64,000 nucleotides of DNA, from contig OY365822.1 in assembly GCA_959347315.1 (NCBI GenBank), forward strand, positions 14,708,519 to 14,772,518, read 5' to 3'. The translations under genes were made by a program, and so were the position numbers. The stretch comes from Bimastos eiseni (Eukaryota; Annelida; Clitellata; Crassiclitellata; Lumbricidae). The stretch's first letter is position 1. Every line of letters begins with the position of its first letter. Positions 36,320 through 46,345 of this stretch are shown in pieces. The notes beneath the pieces are model-generated. The model ran no database searches, was not told the DNA's origin, and worked only from the letters and a program-made list of their open reading frames with translations.

Positions 36320-36631
36320 GTAACAGTGCAAATGTACATTGTGTCATATGACGTCAGCAATCGATGTTGTCATGAGATGTCAATAAACTTATGTTTAAAC
36401 AAACAAAATATATATGTAGACTTAAAATGTAGCTCAATTCAGAAGGTAACTGTGATCCCCGTTCCATGATATTAGTTCGTTGGTCAGTTGCACTTTAGTG
36501 ATACTGTTTGATGACAAAGACGACTACCATTGCCCTCCTCCATTATCCAGGCTATGGACTGGCACTGTTCAACGGCAAGCATCGTCGGGATTTAAGTGTC
36601 GCTTAACCTTTCCCTCCATATAAATGCTCCT
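36320..36631. repeat. Partial fifth copy of the unit, empty-site type
   Basis: Directly after unit 4 breaks off, the sequence jumps back to the part equivalent to unit-1 bases 2,580-2,891 and follows it for 312 bp. It reads through the retrotransposon target without an insertion and has the unit-1 base (CGACTA rather than CCACTA) beside it. Single-copy sequence begins at about 36,632. Confidence 0.88.
36484..36575 (-). repeat. Family A repeat in partial fifth copy
   Basis: Unsplit counterpart of 2,744-2,835 at the right edge of the array. Confidence 0.8.
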
Positions 36632-39389
36632 AACTCATTATGTGTTACTGAGCCCGGATGCATATTATGAAAGTACACATGGAAATTGATTCAAGGGAAT
36701 TTGCAACCAATCAGATGTTACCATTTCAGAATGATAATGCGTGCTGAATGTTCATCATGTTCACGCACGTCGATTACATTGGCAACCTACACTCTATTGA
36801 TCTGATTAGTCCAAACATATATGGAACTTAAATTGTATGAAATTGCGAATTACATTAAAACAATCACCTGCTGATTACGCATTATAAGCTATCGGATTCC
36901 ACTGGCGACTACTCAAACTCGGAAAGTACATACAAAGTGATCTTTCGTGCAAATCTTCGCGCGTGTGCATGTACCATCAATGGTAGGCTAAATAATCTGT
37001 GAAATACAAATTATATCGCATCAAACAGTGAAAGTAAAGCTTCTAAACAAACTTTTAGGTCTTGGTCACATCATATAAATTTTTCATTACACCAATTGTT
37101 GATTTGATTACAACTTTCCTACTCTACATGTAAATTGAGCTCTAAACGAGAATAAAATATTTGTTGACGATCGTTCGAGAACCCGCAAACTTATCACTTC
37201 TGGAAAGAATGTAAAAACATGAATATTCATTAGCTCAAATTCAAGCTCATAGTCTGATTGGTTGCGATGTAAACCTGCATCAATTTCCTTGTGTGCTTTC
37301 ATGTTAGGCAGTCCGGATCATTTGAAATTAAGCGTAGCTGATGATTATTATAGAACCGCAAATAATCCTTATAAAGGTGTCTTAAAGCGTTTTGTACGTA
37401 AGTTAGAGAGAAGCGTTCGCGTCATCTTGTGGCTGTGATTGACGAAGACGACGACGCTGTTTTTTGGCGCTGTATAAAATAGTTCGCATTTTTTTATTTT
37501 GCAAGTCCAAAGCTTGGGTAAAGAAGGAGGGCGACGATATCGTCCTTCTTAAGGCAACGCACGGTTCTCATCAGACACCTTTTTAACGCATTCCATAGTA
37601 GGCTATATATAGGTCAGCGGCTCCACTTGGGATGAAACTTGCCTCGCGTATAGGTAATCGCTAGAAATTGTCTCGCTACAACAAGCAACTTCATAGAAAC
37701 CTAAGAATTCTATCGGTCAAGCCAGGTGCTACATGTATATTAACTACTTCGTGTGAAATTAGAACCACACTGAGCTGCAACGAAGATACGACGAAATGCC
37801 GTTTACCGAGGAAGATGAACATATTATCTGTGGTGGGTTCGTGAACTTTGTCGTACGAACATCTATTTAATCGAGGAGGGTAATCGAGGTCAAGTTTAAA
37901 TAATATCTGCTTAATAATAATATAGAACTTTTCCCAGATATACATGAGATAACAGAGTAACTATTTCATCGCCTGTGAGTTACTGCAAAATGAATATCAG
38001 GTTTTAACGCGTAACTTTGCGGCCTTCTAAAGCATTTGTATTTTATTAATCCACAGTTTAACATGGTCATTTAACATCTATGGCCGTTGACGACAATAGA
38101 AACTGGAAGACAATAACTGTGGAGTGTCATGAAAATAGAGGTGTAGACAAATAGAATACATGACGTTAAAAATTTCGTTAAGTTGTAGACGCATGAGACG
38201 AAGCGTTTTTCTTCTACTGCTGGTTCCTAAACATGTCCAAGTGTACTCTCTCTGTCACACCTCTTCTTTCATTTATATTTCTATGACGGTTCTTGGTAGT
38301 GAGTCTCCTCTCAATACAGTTCTCGTCTTTTCATAACATCTCTTTTCTAGCGATATTCAAATTTTTTGATGTCCCTACAGCATTTGGCATCCGTCGTCAC
38401 TGTTCGCGCCTAGATAAAAAACCTGCTTAACATTATGACAACCGAAATAATTCAAAGACTCAGGTTTGCGTAAGTTTAGTAACAAAACCGCAAGGGCAAA
38501 GTTGAATGCTAACGGTAATTCCAACCCAAAAGAGTCGTTAAATAATTGACAATGCTCGTGTGTCCTAGGACGCCTCTACATTTTATTATTATAAGAAGTC
38601 CTATTTACAAGTCAATAATTGCGTCGCATATCATCCCAAAATATCAAAATTAACCAAACGTCTATTAGCCTGCAAAAACTTTAATTCTGCTCGTTCTTTA
38701 GCGGTGCCAGTCCCAAGATTGGAGAAAGGAGGAGGTCGATGAAATTCATATTTGATACGACAGCATCATCAAACAGAAATAAACTAACCACAACCTCTTA
38801 AATTTGACACTTTATTGTTACAGTGACATCATCGGGGTTTTCATCAATGGGATTCTTTACAAGGAGAAAAATTGAAGTATCTGGAGGAGTACAAGGAGGT
38901 CTGAGCAATTAGGATGCTTTGGGAGGGGGAGGTACAAGTCATTCACTGAAAACTTTTCTGCAGTACAACTCATTATTGTTGTAAGATAAGTTACCATCAA
39001 TGGATTAACATGCGAGATCTTATGTTGGCAAAGTTCGTTCGCATGAGGTTTTAAAACCTGACATGTGCTAACTTCATAATAAAAATCTTTGAGCTGTAAG
39101 GTATTTATATAGCTTATCTGACGCCCTTTACGGGTGTCTAAAGTGATCTCGGCTATACGACAACTTATAACTGTAATAGCCATTGACGTCGACCAGGCTT
39201 CCATTTCCAACATCAACATACATGTTGTACTTTAATTGAACGAGCTTTTGGTTGCGATGGCCGTCAGGCAATGACAGAAGCAGAAAAATGTCATTACATT
39301 TCGGTTGAATCGATTATGAGAGCGAGTGTTTATGGTCACTTATGGAGATTTAACACGAAGAGGACCACACTGGCTGTGAGAAGTTTCCA
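36632..39389. other. Single-copy AT-rich DNA with faint family A traces
   Basis: No protein or RNA gene recognised. Weak family A (+) copies occur at 37,503-37,580 and 38,701-38,765. A companion module (ATCTATGGCCGTTGACGACA) lies at about 38,076-38,095 and is repeated at 46,322-46,341. Short antisense frames (37,108-37,302, 37,691-37,945, 38,857-39,219) have no recognisable homology and the last overlaps repeat modules. Confidence 0.6.
39134..39230 (+). repeat. Family A 5' module
   Basis: Runs from GTGTCTAAAGTGA to TTGACGTCGACCAGGC and TTTCCAACATCAA. Related stretches lie at 55,541-55,632 and, more loosely, 56,965-57,062. Confidence 0.55.
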
Positions 39390-39394
39390 GCATT

Positions 39395-39830
39395 GTAATA
39401 ACTTATATACATGTATGTAGGCCCGCTTTGGTTACGGCCAAGACATTAATTGACGATATATCGATGTCGATTTGGTAGACTCCAGTGCTAATCCTAAAGT
39501 AACAGACAAACCTGACAAAGGTCATCTCCTTATGAAGATTTCAAGTCCATCATGTAGGTTGAAATTCTCCTTTGAACCTAGTCGTCAGTGATTGGACAGT
39601 GGGGGACGTCACCCCTTCGCCATCAACCCACTGAAATGGCCGATTCAGATTGCTTTTGCTGTTGTCATCTGAGGCACACCTGTTATTTGTTTGTTTGTTG
39701 GGTTTAAGAGAAAGCTCTGCCACTGGTCGTAATCTGCCAGTCCCAGTCCCAGTCCCAAGCCTGGATAAAGAAGGAGGGCGACTCTATTGGTCTTTGCTAC
39801 CACACAGTGTCGTTGAACTGCAACTACCTA
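39395..39830 (+). repeat. Long family A copy
   Basis: The longest readable copy. Landmarks: ACTTATAT, GGTTACGGCCAAGACATTAA, TTGACGATA, GATTTGGTAGAC, AGTGATTGGACAG, GACGTCACCCCTTC, CACACCTGTT, then CCAGTCCCAAGCCTGGATAA, AGGAGGGCGA and CACAGTGTCGTTGAACTGCA. The first landmarks recur in order at 55,186-55,445 and 57,196-57,415. No open frame, no terminal repeats and no tRNA boxes that I can see. Confidence 0.7.
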
Positions 39831-40539
39831 CATGTATCTATACGAATTAATAAAGCAAGCACTGCTTGCAGTCCAGAAGTGCCAGTCCCAACCCAAGGAG
39901 CAGTGCCTTCGTTTTACAAGTTGCTCAAGACTTATTTGTATTGCCGTGGTTAGACTTTGATCTAAGCGCCTCCCAGTAGACTTATAGAGAAGGCGCTATA
40001 TAAATGTTGAATATGAATAGATGTACGCGAACTGTATGTTTATGGTCTTGCCAGTGGGAACAGATCCGAGGAAATCTAGACCACGTATTGCACAGGAAAA
40101 GTGCAGCGTGATGCTTTCTGTAGACACCTTTTAAATTCCTGATCGCATAGTATATAAATTCAAATTGCGTTAATTCTTGCCAATTTTCCTTTTTACAATG
40201 ATGCTTCAGATTATGAACCGAACGGCTCTAAAACACAATAATTATAGGCTAATAATTACAGTTGCTCCCTTAGACAACTCTACGACGCTTTCACCCGGGA
40301 TGTTATAAACTTTGCAACTGCATGAGTGGAGTGCAGAGCTGATCAAGTCTGATATCTTCTTACAGCCTAAAATGCCTTCGATGGTCTTATTGTAAGGTTT
40401 CAATATTTCTGAAAAGTTCTGGAAGCAATTCTCACTCTAGGTCTACGTCTGATTAATAAGTTAATTATTTGCCCTGTGATGTGAAACGAATAGTTAATAA
40501 ATGAAAAAAATCGTTATATTACATACAACTATAGTAGCA

Positions 40540-40650
40540 GTTTCAGTGTAACGCCACTCTGCGACTGGTAACTAAGATCACCAGCGTCGCTCTCCTCCTT
40601 TGTACAGGCTTGGGACTGGCACTGGCAGAGTACAACCAGTGGAGGAGTTA
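40540..40650 (-). repeat. Family A copy
   Basis: CCTCCTTTGTACAGGCTTGG and ACTGGCACTGGCAGAG in the reverse orientation of the long copy. Confidence 0.7.
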
Positions 40651-40670
40651 GATAGGTAGGTAGGTTGTTG

Positions 40671-40815
40671 ACGTTTAACGACACTGTTTGATAACATAGA
40701 CCATTAGCGTTGCCCTCCATCTTTATCCAGGTTTGGGACTGGCACTGGCAGAGTGTAACAAGTGGCGGACCATATTAATATTTAGCAACTATTATATATT
40801 TTCGGTCGAAAGCAG
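40671..40815 (-). repeat. Family A copy with extended tail
   Basis: GACGTTTAACGACACTGTTT through GGCACTGGCAGAGTG, then GGCGGACCATATTAATATT and a tail. Shares about 145 bp with 41,411-41,555. Confidence 0.8.
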
Positions 40816-41255
40816 GTCGCTAGTATGTTATTGACTGTTAGTGTGACACTAAGGATGTGCATTGATGTCACACTTGAAAGGGGAGGGGGCGCTACCCTGC
40901 GACGTTGGATCATCAATCGCCTTGTCTTGCTTTGGTTGAGCTTAAGATAATTATTAGAAGAGGCCCATGCAGCGACGTTTGTGATCTCCTCGTCAATGGC
41001 GATCTCCATATAGGCGCCGATGATAAGATAGGTATTTTGCCTTTTGTTATTCTGGTGGACTGGGTGAAGGTGAGACGCAATAACGATGTACAACGAAGGG
41101 CCCCATCCTGAGCCCTGGACCACGCTTGCTCCGATATCTCTGATGTTCCACATGTGGCCTCTGAATCTGGTGGCATGTGAACGGTCCTTGAGAAACTGAC
41201 AACCCAATTGTAGACATGATCAGGTATGTCAAGAGTTGCCAGTGTGATAAATATA
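40795..41255 (-). pseudogene. Non-LTR reverse transcriptase fragment (LINE family 2)
   Basis: Antisense frame resembling the middle of a LINE reverse transcriptase: P-D-H-V-Y-N-W-V-V near 41,220, L-K-D-R-S-H, V-V-Q-G-S-G before motif B, H-P-V-H-Q-N-N-K, then L-N-Q-S-K-T-R. One frameshift lies near 41,192. The catalytic YADD block that should stand between N-N-K and T-Y-L-I-I is deleted (near 41,030), apparently in frame, so the enzyme is dead. No endonuclease or 3' end remains. Bracketed by two near-identical family A copies. Confidence 0.75.
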
Positions 41256-41264
41256 TTAGATTCG

Positions 41265-41345
41265 TAACATAATGGTCGCCTTGCACGGTTACCGACAGTT
41301 GAATTCTACCACTGTAACAACGGGTCGTCTTTCGTTCATTTTATG
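41265..41345 (+). repeat. Dispersed repeat D, short copy
   Basis: TAATGGTCGCCTTGCACGG, GTTGAATTC and CTTTCGTTCATT match 43,015-43,095 in the same order. Confidence 0.6.
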
Positions 41346-41410
41346 TTTGCAATCATACTTCGCTTTGTGAGTATGAATTGGATTTTACGCGGACCATAGG
41401 TAGGTTTTCT

Positions 41411-41555
41411 TGCAGTTTAACGACACTGTGTGATAACAAAGATCATTAGAGTCGCCCTCCTCCTTTATCCAGGCATTGGACTGACACTTGCAGAGTGCAG
41501 CAAGTGGCGGACCATATTAATATTTAGCAACTATTATATAATCGGTTGAAATCAT
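41411..41555 (-). repeat. Family A copy with extended tail
   Basis: GCAGTTTAACGACACTGTGT, GTCGCCCTCCTCCTTTATCC, then the same GGCGGACCATATTAATATT tail as at 40,671. Confidence 0.85.
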
Positions 41556-41667
41556 TTTTAAGTGTCTAAATAAAATTTCATTTCTAAGGTATTGTATTTA
41601 GACACCTCTATAACACTTTCGATCGATATTATAAATAACCAACAGTAGCGAAATAGTGTGTATGTCA

Positions 41668-42362
41668 TCATTGAATTGTATCCCTAACACCAGTGTTATT
41701 GTCCTTCATCTGTTTATATTCAGACTGGGATCTCTTCCTGATCTTTCCAATGAGCAAACACTTCCTTGTAATGCCTTACAGCTCTCATCTATTAGGTCAT
41801 CTATGTCATCTACAAGTCTAAAGTTCTTAATCATCTCTTCTTGTACTGATATTCCTGTGCCATTGTCCTGGATGTTATTCATCACGCTCTCCAGTTTTCC
41901 TATGAATTCTGAAGGTGATAATGGATCTCCCTATTTTGTGCCTATGCTAATTTTGAACCATTCTCCTAGTTCATGACCTACTCATACTGCTGATCTTGAT
42001 TGCTAACTAGCATTCTGTAGGATCTGTATTAATTGCTGTCCGATTCCATATGATCGTAGTGTTGCCCATATGATGTTCTGTCTGATTGAATCAAATACTC
42101 TTTGAAAATCCACAACGCAGTTGTAGATACACCTGTTCTTTCTCTTTGCCTTCTCTGCCGTTAGTTTTAGCATCAAGATCTTTTGGACAGTTTTCTTATC
42201 TTTTCAAAATCCAGCCTGTTCATCTGCCATATGTTCTTCTATCGGTTATTTTAGTCTGTTTATTAATATTTTCATCGGCACTCTTTCCATCAAAGCAATA
42301 GTTATGTAGTTCTTGCATTACATCATATCCCGTTTTTGTTGTTATTATAGGATGGATCCCAA
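41668..42362 (-). pseudogene. Non-LTR reverse transcriptase fragment (LINE family 3)
   Basis: Reverse-strand reading gives G-H-E-L-G-E-W-F-K, G-D-P-L-S-P-S-E-F and I-Q-D-N-G-T-G-I-S-V-Q, diagnostic of RT motifs 3 and 4 in another LINE family, then a motif C with both Asp kept but its first two residues changed (L-V-D-D-I-D). Several stops and frameshifts break the frame (for example near 41,977). No endonuclease part is recognisable. The plus-strand frames of 106 and 71 codons over this region are shadows. Confidence 0.7.
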
Positions 42363-42825
42363 CTGCAGCAATAACAATAGCTTCAGTTCTTTAAACAGCA
42401 ACTAACTTGAACTGTGCACACGAAAAACCTATTTATTAGCTGTATTAAGATCTACGAACGGTGGGGACTGTTAAGGAATTAACACACACCTCTTTTTGGC
42501 GAGATATTTGACCTATAAGTATATATGAACTTTTCTCAACGTTGATAATTTGCAGTATGATCCAAACTTTCCATCCATCCTTTGTACTGGTTTCATTATT
42601 ACGAAGACTCATGTTGATTTTATAGCGCAGTATGAGGCCAGAGGTAGAAGAGCGGTCCCTTAAACGCCAGCCATAGGGATATAGTGCTGACAACTTCATT
42701 TTTACTGGTGGCCACTTCTATCCCTCGCCGGCTCAACTTCTCACCGACAGCGTCTGTGCTAGAGCCGAGTTTGCTACATATGATGAGATCTGTCAAAAAG
42801 GAAGCAACATGGCTTGACTGATGAT

Positions 42826-43100
42826 TTCCCTTGTGGCTGAAGTATTAGGTCCAACCCCTAACACTCCACGGTAAATCGGGCGCAGCCTATGATATTATGG
42901 GGTGAGTGGGTTGGGGTGCAGAGATGAGGAATCGAGTTTGATACCCGTATCTCTCTTAAGACTGACTTGTCTGTCTTTCGCTATTCAGCGGCGTTTGTAA
43001 AATCAGATGCATGACTTAATGGTCCCCTTGTATGGCTGCCTACGGTTGAATTCGACTGCTGCAATAACTTGTCATCATTCGTTCATTCTATTCGGTTTGT
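42826..43100 (+). mobile_element. Probable decayed SINE (repeat D)
   Basis: CTTGTGGCTGAAGTATTAGG resembles an A box and GAGTTTGATACCC a weakened B box; the 3' part (43,015-43,095) is repeated at 41,265. It abuts the next SINE. Confidence 0.4.
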
Positions 43101-43121
43101 CAGTTTGAAGTACACAATATA

Positions 43122-43290
43122 TGTGGCACGGTGGCCGATTGGTTAGAGCGGTATGCCTGTGACGCTCAGTGTGCGCTGAGTGAGCGGGTTCGACTCTTGT
43201 CCGTGGAGTCACTGTATAGGGACCTTGAGCAAGTCCTTCGCATACAATTGCTCTGCAGACCAACTGCAATTGCGCCGTCGACGGAGAGGC
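43122..43290 (+). mobile_element. tRNA-derived SINE, fullest copy
   Basis: Head GTGGCACGGTGGCCGATTGG with an A box at 43,131-43,141, B box GGTTCGACTC at 43,187, then a core with GACCTTGAGCAAGTCC and TTGCTCTGCAG, ending in AATTGCGCCGTCGACG. The core resembles the central domains conserved among metazoan SINE superfamilies; which one I cannot say. It gives the reference for the SINE fragments in the tandem units. It is followed by an ACAG-rich tail. Confidence 0.82.
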
Positions 43291-43465
43291 ATACAGACAG
43301 ACAGAGAAACCGAGAGGACGACAGAAAACAAGACAGAGACAAAGACAGATAAACTACAGGTAGAGAGACAGTCGGACATAGAGAGAGCTACGAAAGAGCT
43401 ACAGAGACAGACATACAGACGAAAATGGAATGAAATAGAAACAGACAGTCAGACAGACCGATAGA
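43291..43465. repeat. ACAG-rich microsatellite, SINE tail
   Basis: Imperfect (ACAG)n and GAGA tract directly after the SINE, likely an expanded tail. Confidence 0.8.
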
Positions 43466-43977
43466 CAGAGTAATCATTGCTAGGTTGAGCACTCAGCGCC
43501 CTTCGGGTCGCATCTGGGTCTTCTGACGGGACAATATGCTATAGGTCCCAACCCTCTCTTTAACTCTGACGTCGACCCTACCCCTACCTCTGTGGATGAT
43601 TGGTTCCGGTTCAAATATTATTAATCGTTTCTTAGATGCCATCTATTGGCTGCTGGAGGCCACAAAACCCATGCAGGAAAACCAATTTATTCATCGAATG
43701 TAGGATATAAACCCCTGGACACACCCCACCCCTCTTCCCTCAAATACTCGCTGTAAGGAGAATTACATTACATGTCGTTGGGTTTTCATGTTCAACGGGA
43801 TGTAATGGAATACGCATGAAGCTGTGTGGAATAGGAGCGACGATAACGGTAAGAAGTAGATGCCAAGCATACAATTCTAAATGTGCTCCTTAGTCACCCT
43901 TGAAACCCTCTCGACCGACGCTTGTAAATCATCTGAGCGAACGTGTTGTAATCAATAATCCAAACCATTAACGTTGC
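43466..43977. other. No gene recognised
   Basis: Non-coding; contains a CACCCTTGAAACCCTCTCG phrase at about 43,907 that also occurs in variant form at 44,329 and 56,300, a family A companion module. Confidence 0.5.
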
Positions 43978-44080
43978 TGAATCCATTCAATAGAGGAAAG
44001 CCACCTCAAATTCCGAAAGTGCCAGTCAAAAACCTGGACGACGGAGAGGGTTGACCACATGACACAACATCCTTAAACAA
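43978..44080 (+). repeat. Family A copy
   Basis: AATCCATTCAATAGAGG, AGTGCCAGTC, CCTGGACGACGGAGAGGG. The first phrase recurs at 56,507 and, in variant form, 45,879, defining a subfamily. Confidence 0.65.
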
Positions 44081-44361
44081 GTCTTACTCAATCACGTGCT
44101 CCTGAATTGCATTCATTTAGTCACGGGAATGTCGAAATTTGTGGTCCGTTCACTCGCAAGATGTCGCTAAACACTGCTTTATCTAATGCTGCCAATGACT
44201 CGTTTCTTACATTTTATTCGGCATCCTGCTACGTCTCATTATATTGCGAAGTGTCGCAATACGCCACCAGACGTCACACTATTGCAACCAAGTTCATGCA
44301 TTATCATCATCTGACCATGCTTCTTGGACACCCTTGAAACAAAGTCGACCGACGCCCTTCA

Positions 44362-45339
44362 TGTCCTCCTTGGAATAATCAGCAAATTGAAATAGATATG
44401 AGTCTCAATGATCAGATTAATAAAAAGACTACTAATCCAGAATTCATGAAATTAGCTGCTCAGGAAATAGTATTGAAATATAATAATGACATTCATATTT
44501 ATACAGATGGTTCAAAGATAGATGATTTAGTAGCTGCTGCATTTATAATTCCAAGTTTGGATATTATAAGAAAATTCAAATTATGTGATTATTCTAGTAT
44601 TTTTGTTGCTGAACTAACTGCAGTAAAAGAAGCAATTTTGTGGATTATTAATGATAAGGATTATAATAATTGTAATTTTGTCATTTTCTCGGATTCTTTA
44701 AGTGTACTGTCTTCTATTCAGAGGAACAGGTGTAATTCTAGACCAACTTTATTTAATGAATTATTAATTGAATTAAATAAATTAACTTTACATAGAGTAA
44801 AATTGGCATGGATACCTGGTCATGTAGGTCTAAAAGGTAATGAAATGGCTGATAAAATGGCCAAACAAGCATTACATATTGATTCTATAACTTCTACAGA
44901 TTATATAGAACAGGAGGAAATATACCCATTGATTAAAACATATATAATCAATAAATGGCAATTGCAATATACTAATGATGATAAAGGAAATTTTTATAAA
45001 AATATATGCCCAATTGTTTCCACTGATATTAAGTTAATAGATCCATGTAGACAAAAAGAGGTTCAAATTAGTCGTTTAAGATTAGGAGTTGCCCTTACTA
45101 ATAAAAGATTATTTCTAATGAGAAGGCATCCCAATGGATTGTGTGACTTATGTAAGACTACAGACAGTATCGCACATCTACTAATGGAGTGTAAGAAAGA
45201 AAATATAGCCTCTATGTTGAAGGATCAATGTAGCATTTATAAATTGGAATTTAATGTGAAAAATTTACTTGATGTAGGATGTATACAAAGTGTCATTTAT
45301 AGACTTATTAAAACAATAAATAAAGGGATTATACTCTAA
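44362..45339 (+). pseudogene. LINE 3' piece with intact RNase H frame (LINE family 1)
   Basis: A 313-codon frame (ATG 44,398), open upstream to P-P-W at about 44,365, the usual spacer before RNase H in I-superfamily LINEs. RNase H: Asp37 in Y-T-D-G-S-K, Glu72, Asp99 in F-S-D-S, H142 in W-I-P-G-H, Asp152; all catalytic residues are present. A Cys-rich end (C249-x2-C252-x7-H260-x4-C265) follows, as in these elements. The frame would remove RNA from RNA:DNA hybrids during target-primed reverse transcription. Endonuclease and RT are missing: the element is cut off at about 44,360 against a family A companion module. It aligns with the antisense copy at 47,519-47,985. Marked as a pseudogene because it is a truncated insertion, though this domain has no internal stop. 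Confidence 0.85.
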
Positions 45340-45571
45340 TTAAATCTCTTTCATTTATATTACTATATAATTTATTGTATGTGTATATAGATGGACTAGA
45401 CATATCACGTGTTTATCAGGATGACGCATATCAATTAACTCATGTGATCTCAGTAGCATGCATACAGATTATAGTGGTTTATAGATGTATAAAAATAATA
45501 ATTGTAGGTTTAATATTATAATTCATAATATCTTATAATTATATTATAATTAAATTACATTGTTAAATAAT
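45340..45571 (+). other. Probable LINE family 1 3' untranslated region
   Basis: AT-rich sequence after the RNase H stop up to the family C repeat; no clear poly(A) or simple-repeat end of the LINE is visible. Confidence 0.4.
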
Positions 45572-45816
45572 AATGGAATCAATAACAACACATAAGGAAG
45601 AAAGAAGACAAATAGACTAAAGAAAGAAAGAAAACAGAAAGACTAAAGAAAGAAAGAAAACAGAAAGACTAAAGAAAGAAAGAAACAGAAAGACTAAAGA
45701 AAGAAAGAAAACAGAAAGATAAATGATTAAAACTATATATGAAATTGAACTGATATGTAACAAATTTTAAAGACGTCAACGGCCTGTGTTGCTATAGGAT
45801 GTCGTTAAACTGTTGA
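45572..45816 (+). repeat. Family C repeat with internal minisatellite
   Basis: Starts AATGGAATCAATAACAACAC, contains four or five tandem copies (45,596-45,722) of a 26-27-bp AAAGAAAGAAAACAGAAAGA motif, and ends GACGTCAACGGCCTGTGTTG, GATGTCGTTAAACTG. Same family as 52,739 and 54,505 (reversed) and 1,868. Confidence 0.8.
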
Positions 45817-45871
45817 ATAATAATTTGCTGCATTTTAACAATAAAAGCCCAAAAAACACTTCAACTTAAGC

Positions 45872-45975
45872 AGCCTGGATCCATTGAACGGAGTAACAGC
45901 CTCAAATTCTGGGAGTGCCAGTCCAAAGATTGGAAGATGGAGGAGGTCGGCATCATGATGCAGAGTCCTTAAAGT
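45872..45975 (+). repeat. Family A copy
   Basis: GGATCCATTGAACGGAGTAA, GTGCCAGTCCAAAGATTGG, GGAGGAGGTCGGC. Confidence 0.65.
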
Positions 45976-46129
45976 CGAAAGCAGAGTACATCAAGTACAT
46001 TGGTTGTTGCATTGTATTGAGTCGTACTGAGTTGTGTTGTGTTGCACTGTCTGACAGTTGGATATGGTGTCATATTTTGTGCATCGGTTATAGTTATACG
46101 TACAAGGTAGAGGAAGATAATTGCTGGTG

Positions 46130-46345
46130 CCATCGTCATTTGCCTAGGCTTCGAACTGGCATCACCAAAGTCTACAGAGCAGTGCTGGAATTAAAAATGA
46201 ATCCGATAGTTTAACGATCTTATGACAACAAAGGCGTTGACATTGCTCGGACCTCTAGTAATAACATCAGCGACTAACAATTAATTTTACATTAATCAAC
46301 AGTTTAACGTCGGCATATGAGATCTATGGCCGTTGACGACAATAT
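46130..46345 (-). repeat. Family A copy with companion module
   Basis: CTAGGCTTCGAACTGGCATC, ACCAAAGTCTACAGAGCAGT and AGTTTAACGATCTTATGACA, near twin of 56,755-56,870; followed by ATCTATGGCCGTTGACGACA as at 38,076. Confidence 0.65.

Noticed and set aside
38857..39219. 120-codon antisense frame
   Set aside because: Overlaps a family A 5' module and has no recognisable domain; the length is possible by chance.
41656..42301. Plus-strand frames of 106 and 71 codons
   Set aside because: Shadows of the antisense LINE family 3 reverse transcriptase.
42445..42699. 84-codon antisense frame
   Set aside because: No recognisable domain, next to LINE and SINE debris; not supported.
43180..43464. 94-codon frame over the SINE and its tail
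   Set aside because: SINE core followed by translated ACAG repeats.
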